Of a stretch of DNA of 21,415 nt, positions 13,905 through 20,414 are shown piece by piece. A program made the translations under genes and the position numbers. The notes beneath the pieces were generated by a model. That model searched no databases. It was not told where the DNA came from and was given only the letters and a program-made list of their open reading frames with translations. The stretch is taken from IMG/VR virus record IMGVR_UViG_3300025120_000667, positions 1 to 21,415 of that record; one strand, written 5' to 3'. Source of the DNA: a virus. Positions within the stretch are counted from its first letter, which is position 1. Every line of letters starts with the position of its first letter.

Positions 13905-14760
13905 TTTGCTTAATTGTAATAGCTCCAAACATTGCTGCGTGTGCAACACATTGATAACGATAAGTTCCACTAATGCCGTAGGGCACTCTCCAATATAAAA
14001 CACCATTGTCTTGCTGATTAGCTTGGGAGCCTGTTTGAATAGTTCCTCCTGCACCTACATGATATAATCCTGTAGTTAATGGAGTTCCAGTTGAGTCTTG
14101 TATTTGGAAAGGATGTCCAGCTGCGTTAATATCAAACGCTATTGTTAATCCTGTTATAGCATGAATAGTAGGATTGTTTCCTGAGTAATGGTCTCCAAAA
14201 AGATATGCTGCGGTTCCAACTGCTGTTACTCTATACATTGCTATTGCAGGTTCAAATATTTCTGCTACAGTTAAATTTGCTTGTGTTGCGTCAGTTGTAC
14301 CACTAAACGTACTTGAACCACCGCCACCTCCACCGCTTTGATCATCAGCAGTAATTGTAAGTGAGCTTGTGCCAGCATCAAGACTTAATGATATACGATC
14401 TCCAGCAATAAAAGTAAAAGTATCGTTAGGTGTTCCTGGAGTTGCTACTGTGCCGCCTGCTCCGAAACCTTCAAATAAATTTTGCGATACTCCGCCACCG
14501 CCGCCACCGCCGCCTGTATAATTAACACTTAGATTGTTACCAGTGACAGATGTTGAAATACCTGTGCCGCCTACAATGTTTAATGTGTCGTCAGGTGTTG
14601 ATGCTGTTACACTTCCAACAGATCCTGTTACAGTTTTAAATACTGCTTGACCTGCTAAACTTGTAATCAAATTCCAGGTTGTTCCGTCCCATTGCCAAGT
14701 GCTTCCTCCACCTGAAAATGTTTCATTTAGTGTTGGTGTATTTGGAAAATTTATTGCCAT
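13891..14760 (-). CDS. Virion fibre-like protein with C-terminal cupredoxin domain
   Basis: The 289-residue product opens with NFPNTPTLNETF and STWQWDGTTWNLITS, a module common in phage fibre-like proteins. Glycine runs at 83-90 and 143-148 separate repeated beta blocks with NDTFTFIAGDRISLSLD. The last 120 residues look like a type-1 copper (cupredoxin) fold: GLTIAFDINAAGHPFQIQD with H216, and GTYRYQCVAHAAMFGAITI with C271, H274 and M277. The CxxHxxM spacing is that of amicyanin. It is the last of four consecutive accessory virion-like genes. Copper binding is inferred from the motif; nothing in the sequence shows redox activity. Confidence 0.75.
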   Translation of the reverse strand: MAINFPNTPTLNETFSGGGSTWQWDGTTWNLITSLAGQAVFKTVTGSVGSVTASTPDDTLNIVGGTGISTSVTGNNLSVNYTGGGGGGGGVSQNLFEGFGAGGTVATPGTPNDTFTFIAGDRISLSLDAGTSSLTITADDQSGGGGGGSSTFSGTTDATQANLTVAEIFEPAIAMYRVTAVGTAAYLFGDHYSGNNPTIHAITGLTIAFDINAAGHPFQIQDSTGTPLTTGLYHVGAGGTIQTGSQANQQDNGVLYWRVPYGISGTYRYQCVAHAAMFGAITIKQINLL

Positions 14761-14776
14761 AAGTAACCTCTCATAG

Positions 14777-14784
14777 TATTTATG
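14777..14784 (-). promoter_or_regulatory. Late-promoter-like CATAAATA before the cupredoxin gene
   Basis: CATAAATA overlaps the TAA stop of the YHYH gene and lies 16 bases before the ATG at 14760. Since it overlaps coding sequence, part of the match may be chance. GAGAGG serves as the ribosome binding site. Confidence 0.45.
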
Positions 14785-15625
14785 CTGACCTTTGTTGCTT
14801 AGTACTTGGTCCTACAATATACGGATAAGCAGGACTGTAAAAATTATTTAATTCAAAAGTTACAAAATATGCATATGTACCTGCAGGATAGTCTGGTGTT
14901 ACACAATATCTGCCATTGTATTGATCTAATGTACCTAAATTAGGACGGTATTCATAATCTTCTACAAAACTTCCGTTTGTATGCTGACGGTAACCAAATA
15001 GTCTACCTTCAGTAGGTTGACTTTTTAAACTGTAACTACTTGTCATTTGTGCAGTGCCGCCAGTATTAGAATCTGCAATATGATATCCATATGGTCCGTA
15101 TAAAGGGTATCCATCAAATATCCACCCAATAATTTTACTATGTCCATCAGTGTGTCTTAGATTATCTCCTAAGTGTGAAGTATCTTTATAATATGCATTA
15201 CTATTTGTAAATTTTGGATTTCTCCAACCTGTTACAACGAACGACCCTGAGCGGTAATTATATTGGCCACTAGACGTAACATACCCGCCGGATCGATCAA
15301 GTTTGTAATTTGTTTCTTTGTGAACTATATTCCAATTAAAGTTTGTAGGAGCTTGATCAGCTACTCCTGGTAGTACAGTGTTTCCAATATTAGAAGTATA
15401 TAATGTTACTCCGTTCATTGTAATTCCTATAGGATCTAATCCAGTTGCATGGGCTTGTTCTGTGTTTAAGCCTGCTCTATCTTCAAAAATAAAATTATGA
15501 GATTGTGTTACTATTGTATTACCATCTAGCCAACCTTCACGCTCTGTTACTCCGTCATTGACTAACGGATTTCCTGCTTCTGCTGGATACGGATCACCGT
15601 CACTTGAGATTGTTATTGTTGGCAT
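14780..15625 (-). CDS. YHYH-domain protein, altered YHYH motif
   Basis: The 281-residue product has the YHYH-domain signature: DGHSKIIGWIFDGYPLYGPY at about residues 160-179, and GRYCVTPDYPAGTYAYFVTF with PAYPYIVGP near the C-terminus. Residues 60-85 (IGITMNGVTLYTSN) also fit. The namesake YHYH stretch appears as YNYR at residues 122-125 (QYNYRSGSF), so the usual histidines are lost. Domain function is not established; related proteins occur in marine bacteria and cyanophages. AAGGAG lies just before the ATG. The gene sits between a subtilase and a cupredoxin-domain gene, and is probably an accessory virion or secreted-like protein. No signal peptide is visible. Confidence 0.82.
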   Translation of the reverse strand: MPTITISSDGDPYPAEAGNPLVNDGVTEREGWLDGNTIVTQSHNFIFEDRAGLNTEQAHATGLDPIGITMNGVTLYTSNIGNTVLPGVADQAPTNFNWNIVHKETNYKLDRSGGYVTSSGQYNYRSGSFVVTGWRNPKFTNSNAYYKDTSHLGDNLRHTDGHSKIIGWIFDGYPLYGPYGYHIADSNTGGTAQMTSSYSLKSQPTEGRLFGYRQHTNGSFVEDYEYRPNLGTLDQYNGRYCVTPDYPAGTYAYFVTFELNNFYSPAYPYIVGPSTKQQRSA

Positions 15626-15634
15626 TCTATCTCC

Positions 15635-17221
15635 TTATACACTTATAGGTCCGTTAAAAGTAAATGAACCAGAAGCAGACCATGTGTTAGTGCTTCCGTA
15701 TTTTCCGTACAACATTCTGTTAGGAGAACCTAACAAACTAGTTGAAAAAATATTATAATCAGTGTCACTGCCTGTTTCGTATAATACGTTCTGACTGTCA
15801 TTTATTATTCTGTTTTTTAGTTGAGCAGGGGTCAAGTCCGGACGTATTTGAGCATGTAGTGCCATAACTCCTACAACTTGAGGAGTGGCAAAACTTGTAC
15901 CATCTATGTTTGTAATTTTATAAGTTGCATCTGTAGGATAGTCTCCTGAACTATAAGCTGTTGTTGTACTATTTGCTGCTTGTATGTTATTTCCAGGTGC
16001 AAATATATCTACTGCTGGTCCTCTATTTGTATATGTTGCAGTTTTATCTTTATAGACTCCGCCGTCATCAATTGTGCTTGTATCTATTGCACCTACTTTA
16101 ATTGCAGTATCGCTATTAGGACTAGAACCTCTATGGTAATTATATGTTGATCCATTAATTACAAATGTATTATTGTAATCAGCGCCTGCTGATGTGTCTA
16201 TTTTATAAAAATCATTTCCTGCAGCAATTACTACGTGTATACCTGCTGTAATCATGTCGTCTACTTCTGCATCTGCAAAAGCATTTCTAACAGGTATTTT
16301 TCGAGTTGCTCCTACAGCTGGAGGTACAACTCCAGTTGCTGCCCATAAAGCTGCATCTGTTGTATAATCTACTCCCCAGGTCCAAGCTGTACCTCTGTAT
16401 GTACCACTTGTAGGATCTCCTATTTGTTCAGCAAGATATTCCCAACTCATATTTACTATTGTTGGTCGTTTGTATCCTGTTGCAGGATCTACACCTTTGG
16501 CATTGTGCCAAAGTCTAATACTGTCAAATGCATCTGCTAATGGAATACCTGTACTACTATCACCCGACCCTTCTAGGCCCGATAACTTTTGACTTCTTAT
16601 AGTTGCATTTTTTGCCCAACCATAAACTTTACCAGCAATTATACTTGCACATACTGTTCCATGTCCGTCAAAATCTCTGTCGTGATTAGCGTTTTGTGTA
16701 CCTGATAATCCTGATTCAGTATACCAGTTTGTAGATACATATCTTGTAACACCAGATGCATTTTGCCAATCAGGATGTAAAGGTTCTACTCCACTGTCTT
16801 GTATTATTATATCAACACCTGTTCCGTCTAATGCATATCTATAAGGTGTTGAAAGAGATTCATTATCTGCAAATAAATTTGTAGTTTCTATGCAACGTCT
16901 TAGTCCCCAATTATTATTTGCATTGTTTACTGTTCCGTTTTTTGAAAATATACCTGCCTGTGATGCTGACCGTACTATTTTAATATCATCTCTTTGATCT
17001 GGTGGAATCTCAACTGCTTCTATTCTACTGTCGTTAGCAAGTTCGATTGCTTCTTCATCTGTTAAAGAAAAATGTGTAATACGTGTTGATCCTGGTCTTG
17101 CATTTTCTACGTCAACAGACCTATTAGGTATATTTCCAGACCCTGTAGATGCTTTTAAGTCTTCTTCTACTTCTACTAAGTTTATACCTTTTTTAACTAT
17201 TACTGCGTATTCTTTTTCCAT
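15635..17221 (-). CDS. Subtilisin-like S8 serine protease, intact catalytic triad
   Basis: The 528-residue product is a complete subtilase: Asp142 in IIIQDSGVEPLHPDW, His187 in FDGHGTVCASIIAG, oxyanion Asn336 in VIAAGND and Ser443 in DGTSFATPQVVGVMALH. Residues 1-80 (AVIVKKGINLVEVEED, then THFSLTDEEAIELANDSRIE) resemble an inhibitory I9-type prodomain. The C-terminus, GSTNTWSASGSFTFNGPISV, looks like a tail or capsid attachment segment. There is no signal peptide, so it likely acts in the infected cell or on the virion. It lies 8 bases after a cupredoxin-fibre gene and 9 before the YHYH gene. Substrate unknown; it could process fibre proteins or degrade host surface protein. Confidence 0.93.
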   Translation of the reverse strand: MEKEYAVIVKKGINLVEVEEDLKASTGSGNIPNRSVDVENARPGSTRITHFSLTDEEAIELANDSRIEAVEIPPDQRDDIKIVRSASQAGIFSKNGTVNNANNNWGLRRCIETTNLFADNESLSTPYRYALDGTGVDIIIQDSGVEPLHPDWQNASGVTRYVSTNWYTESGLSGTQNANHDRDFDGHGTVCASIIAGKVYGWAKNATIRSQKLSGLEGSGDSSTGIPLADAFDSIRLWHNAKGVDPATGYKRPTIVNMSWEYLAEQIGDPTSGTYRGTAWTWGVDYTTDAALWAATGVVPPAVGATRKIPVRNAFADAEVDDMITAGIHVVIAAGNDFYKIDTSAGADYNNTFVINGSTYNYHRGSSPNSDTAIKVGAIDTSTIDDGGVYKDKTATYTNRGPAVDIFAPGNNIQAANSTTTAYSSGDYPTDATYKITNIDGTSFATPQVVGVMALHAQIRPDLTPAQLKNRIINDSQNVLYETGSDTDYNIFSTSLLGSPNRMLYGKYGSTNTWSASGSFTFNGPISV

Positions 17222-17229
17222 ACTTTATC

Positions 17230-18660
17230 CTACACAATAGCTGAATCGTCTACTCGTCTCCAGGCTCCGTTAACATATGCTTGTATTCTATTATCAGTAG
17301 AATTATATATTAAGTCTCCGTTGACTGCACTAAGAGCATCTCTTTGTGTATTTGTAAAAGTAGGTAATCTAAAAGGACCGCCAGTAGCGCCTCCGGTAAC
17401 TATAACTCCATCAGGTGCTGTCATAGTAAATGTAGTAGCACTTGTTATACTAGGTGAACCAACTCCTGAATTTAAAAAACTATCTGCTGTAATATCATCA
17501 GCAACAACATCTCCTAACGTAATACTTTGTGTAGTAGTGCTTCCTCTTGTAATAACAGTATCTAATGTATCTGATTCTGCAAGTCCGGAAATGTTTGGTG
17601 GTGTATAACTAAATTCGCCAGTGCTACTATTGTATGTAAGTTCACCGCCACCACTTGCTGCTTGTGTTAAAACACTAAATGCATCAAGGTCAGCACCACC
17701 ACCACCGCCGGAGGTTGTTGAACTTATTTTCAAAGTATTTGTAGAACTGTTAATAACTAATTCTATACCGTCGCCTTCTTCAAAAGTTAGTGTATCATTT
17801 GCAACATCGGCAACTATAGTAGCACTATCACTATCTTTTATTGTAACATTTTGGAATGTAGAAATATTAGGTACTGGTGTTGAAGGTTGTATCCATTGAC
17901 TAGAGTCTCCGTCGTTTACATAAACAAATAATCTACCTGTGTCACTTTTAAACCAAATAGTTCCTGCTTCTGGAGTTGTAGGTGCACTGTCTGATACTTC
18001 AATACTTGCACCACCGCCGCCACCGCCTGGTGGTGAAACAGTAATAGTACTACCCATATTGTTATGATTTGTACACCAATAGTAAAGTGTAGTTGGTGTT
18101 GAACTTGTTACTGTAATTGTAACTTTACGGTTTGTAGATTTTGCATATCTTGCATCATATACTGTTTTAGTTACGATGTCGTCATCTAAATAATAATTAA
18201 CTCCGTCAAGATATGTTGTACCTGTGCCTCGTGGTCCATTTTGGTCATCTGCACTAAAATTAAGTGGATGTGTATTTAGAGTTCCGCCTTCAGCATTAGG
18301 ATAATATAAATTAGTTTGATCTGATTGGTCAAACATATATGTGTATCCAACAACAAGATTTAATGCCGGCTTGTATACTCCGTCTACTACGTATACGTTT
18401 CCAGTATCAGGCGAAATGCCTGAAACAACTGTAATTGTATAAGTTAAAGCTGCAACCCCTGTTGAGCTTAGTAATTCATTAAGGTTAGAATTAGTAATAA
18501 CCGTAGCACCGCCACGAAGTTTTCCGTCATATAATCTTAAAGTTTTTGTGCCCTTGTCATAGAATACTTCGCCGCTTGATCCAACATTTCTGTCTAAAAA
18601 ATCATCAGGACGAGGTATTAATCTTATTCTATCAACAATAGGTGCGCTGTTTGATGCCAT
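17230..18660 (-). CDS. Virion structural/fibre-like protein with cupredoxin domain
   Basis: The 476-residue product begins APIVDRIRLIPRPDDFLDRN, with SSGEVFYDKGTKTLRLYDGK, which I recognise in structural proteins of marine T4-like phages. Residues about 72-208 look like a cupredoxin: VVGYTYMFDQSDQTN, then THPLNFSADD with H131, and TTLYYWCTNHNNMGSTITV with C196, H199 and M202. Glycine runs at 212-217 and 318-322 link beta blocks (EAGTIWFKSDTGRLFVYVND; LTFEEGDGIELVINSSTNTL). The C-terminal LPTFTNTQRDALSAVNGDLI and AYVNGAWRRVDD are a common fibre-tip module. The ribosome binding site is CAGG. It heads the four-gene group. Copper binding is inferred from the CxxHxxM motif. Confidence 0.8.
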   Translation of the reverse strand: MASNSAPIVDRIRLIPRPDDFLDRNVGSSGEVFYDKGTKTLRLYDGKLRGGATVITNSNLNELLSSTGVAALTYTITVVSGISPDTGNVYVVDGVYKPALNLVVGYTYMFDQSDQTNLYYPNAEGGTLNTHPLNFSADDQNGPRGTGTTYLDGVNYYLDDDIVTKTVYDARYAKSTNRKVTITVTSSTPTTLYYWCTNHNNMGSTITVSPPGGGGGGASIEVSDSAPTTPEAGTIWFKSDTGRLFVYVNDGDSSQWIQPSTPVPNISTFQNVTIKDSDSATIVADVANDTLTFEEGDGIELVINSSTNTLKISSTTSGGGGGADLDAFSVLTQAASGGGELTYNSSTGEFSYTPPNISGLAESDTLDTVITRGSTTTQSITLGDVVADDITADSFLNSGVGSPSITSATTFTMTAPDGVIVTGGATGGPFRLPTFTNTQRDALSAVNGDLIYNSTDNRIQAYVNGAWRRVDDSAIV

Positions 18661-18670
18661 ATTATGTTAC

Positions 18671-18687
18671 CTGTATATCTTATACAG
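18671..18687 (-). other. Small hairpin in the leader of the fibre-like gene
   Basis: CTGTAT and ATACAG form a perfect 6-base stem around a 5-base loop, between the promoter-like element and the AGG ribosome binding site. It could influence translation of the fibre-like gene or stabilise the 5' end; it is weak and AT-rich. Confidence 0.4.
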
Positions 18688-18695
18688 TATTTATT
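18688..18695 (-). promoter_or_regulatory. Late-promoter-like AATAAATA before the fibre-like gene
   Basis: AATAAATA lies 27 bases before the ATG at 18660 and overlaps the TAA stop of the upstream gene. It is followed directly by the small hairpin. It would separate the virion-like gene group from the halogenase operon. Confidence 0.5.
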
Positions 18696-19104
18696 AGTTT
18701 ATGACTTCGAACGATGAAAGCGATTGGCTTATTTCTAACACATTATCATTTTTTAACATAAACTTTTTTAGTTTTCGAATCGGTATGTTTATAGGGTTAT
18801 TGCTAGGAACTGTAACAGCTCGTATAGTATAACATTGTACATATGTGTATATACCAAACGTAACTACTTCTAATGGCGTATCTAAAAGTTGTTCATCTGT
18901 AATATTTTTAAGTGTAGCCACACACATTTCTTCTTTACCATTATCATCATACCAAAACATAATTTCGTTATGTTTAAGTAATGCATTTATAAATTTTAGA
19001 GCCTTAACTGGTTTGGTTTGATATTTTCGTAAGCTATATTGATCTTTAGGTTCTTTAAATTTTACGTCATACCATACATAGTCTTGAGTTTGTGTTTCTT
19101 CCAT
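18694..19104 (-). CDS. Uncharacterised phage protein, last gene of the halogenase operon
   Basis: The 136-residue product (MEETQTQDYVWYDVKFKEPK) has no family that I recognise. It is mixed alpha/beta: KPVKALKFINALLKHNEIMF and VVTFGIYTYVQCYTIRAVTV are clear helix and strand stretches. I start it at 19104, with AGGAAG ending 3 bases before the ATG and the start 1 base past the upstream TAA stop. The frame extends to 19134, but those ten residues would overlap the previous gene and lack a good binding site. It is co-transcribed with the three upstream genes. Confidence 0.7.
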   Translation of the reverse strand: MEETQTQDYVWYDVKFKEPKDQYSLRKYQTKPVKALKFINALLKHNEIMFWYDDNGKEEMCVATLKNITDEQLLDTPLEVVTFGIYTYVQCYTIRAVTVPSNNPINIPIRKLKKFMLKNDNVLEISQSLSSFEVIN

Positions 19105-19105
19105 A

Positions 19106-19843
19106 TTACTTCCTAAAATGTTTGAGCCAAGCATCTTTTAATACATTACGTTTTGGAAAGAAGCTCATATTCATAAAATAGTTCTTTTTCTTTTCCCAGG
19201 CTCTGTCTTTATCAGTAGCATCACGTACTTCAAAGTCAAATTGTTTTTCACTTATAGGTATTAGGTGACACAGGGGAGTTCCAATTTTTAACATAGTTTC
19301 TCCTTGTAATACATTCCAATTTACTTGTACGTTTACTTCATTACTTATGCCTGGATCTAACATGCCTATACTTGCATCAAAGTTACTTGTGTCTGAATAA
19401 GATAAAGGTAGCATTAAAAACTTTACACCCTTTGGTGCAATAATTCTCCAAGGAGTATTAAACTTTACTACACCCTTTATACTATAATGTCTTCTAGGTA
19501 AGTACTTTGTAATTTGTTCTTCGTGCTTACCTACTGGTGCAGTAACATCATCAATTGCAAGACTTTCAATATTGGCCGCCATCCATTTGAATGGATTATC
19601 AGGTCCTTCAGTTTTAATCATTACATCATGCCACATAGGAACTATATATCCGTGATTGTATAAATCAAATATACCGGGGCACTGCATTATATGGTTTGGA
19701 TTTATTTGCTGCGACATTGCAGATTTGTAATCTTGTCTTGCGGCATTCATCCACTTTGTTTCATATTTTTTTGCTGCATGTACAGGATATACATCTGCTA
19801 ATCCTGGTACTAAACTTACAAAAGTAATTTTTTCTTTACTCAT
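19106..19843 (-). CDS. Conserved T4-like marine phage protein, DUF6065-like
   Basis: The 245-residue product recurs, as far as I recall, in marine T4-like phages without a known function. Features: IMQCPGIFDLYNHGYIVPMW, then PRRHYSIKGVVKFNTPWRII, APKGVKFLMLPLSY, SIGMLDPGISNEVNVQVNWN and IKIGTPLCHLIPI-like strand pairs. The beta-rich pattern suggests a double-stranded beta-helix like DUF6065, but I cannot confirm that family. The C-terminus is helical and basic. Its ATG overlaps the oxygenase stop by 8 bases, so it is translationally coupled. Position after a 2OG oxygenase suggests a linked but unknown role. Confidence 0.65.
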   Translation of the reverse strand: MSKEKITFVSLVPGLADVYPVHAAKKYETKWMNAARQDYKSAMSQQINPNHIMQCPGIFDLYNHGYIVPMWHDVMIKTEGPDNPFKWMAANIESLAIDDVTAPVGKHEEQITKYLPRRHYSIKGVVKFNTPWRIIAPKGVKFLMLPLSYSDTSNFDASIGMLDPGISNEVNVQVNWNVLQGETMLKIGTPLCHLIPISEKQFDFEVRDATDKDRAWEKKKNYFMNMSFFPKRNVLKDAWLKHFRK

Positions 19844-20414
19844 AATCGACTATTATATCAAATGTTAAATTGATTCTTTCTCTGTTACTTAAATTAGGTT
19901 CTACTTCATGTGGTACCCAAGCTGGCCACATAATTAAATCACCATCCTTAGGATGAAAGTATGCATCTCTAACAAAAGGTGCAGTCTGCTTACAATCAGA
20001 TAATATATTTGCAGGGTTCATTAACCTAAGTGGTCCACAATCTGTTCCTTGCACATAGTATACACAACTAAAATTAGCACTCTTGTGAGAGTGTGTAACA
20101 TTTCTTGACCCTGGTGCATTAATGTTAGTCCAATATACAAAATTTTTTGACTTCACATTTATATTTTCAAACATTGGATCTTGTTTTTTATAAAAATCTA
20201 AAAATTCATCTGTAGTATCTTTTACAACGTCCAACAGCCAATCTATATCTTTGTAACTAACAGTGTTACGATAGCAACCTATATTTGACCTATAAGCGTT
20301 TGGAGTATCCTCTTGTGATACTTTAATTTGTTTTAACAGGTCTTCTCTTTGTTCTTTGCTTCCTATGTCTGCTTTTAATACACTGTCTGCTCTAAACAAT
20401 AATGTGCTATCCAT
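19836..20414 (-). CDS. 2OG-Fe(II) oxygenase
   Basis: The 192-residue product ends with the catalytic half of a 2-oxoglutarate/Fe(II) dioxygenase of the TIGR02466/PF13759 kind: THSHKSANFSCVYYVQ with H108 and H110, GPLRLMNP, then GDLIMWPAWVPHEVEPN with H169, and RERINLTFDI with R180, which would bind the 2OG carboxylate. In this family the first metal motif is HxH-like rather than HxD. It hydroxylates an unknown substrate. The start overlaps the halogenase stop by 8 bases and the end overlaps the next gene by 8, so the operon is coupled. Confidence 0.85.
   Translation of the reverse strand: MDSTLLFRADSVLKADIGSKEQREDLLKQIKVSQEDTPNAYRSNIGCYRNTVSYKDIDWLLDVVKDTTDEFLDFYKKQDPMFENINVKSKNFVYWTNINAPGSRNVTHSHKSANFSCVYYVQGTDCGPLRLMNPANILSDCKQTAPFVRDAYFHPKDGDLIMWPAWVPHEVEPNLSNRERINLTFDIIVDYE

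Noticed and set aside
19105-19134. Ten-residue N-terminal extension of the 136-aa protein
   Set aside because: It lies within the preceding gene with no suitable ribosome binding site, whereas AGGAAG precedes the ATG at 19104.
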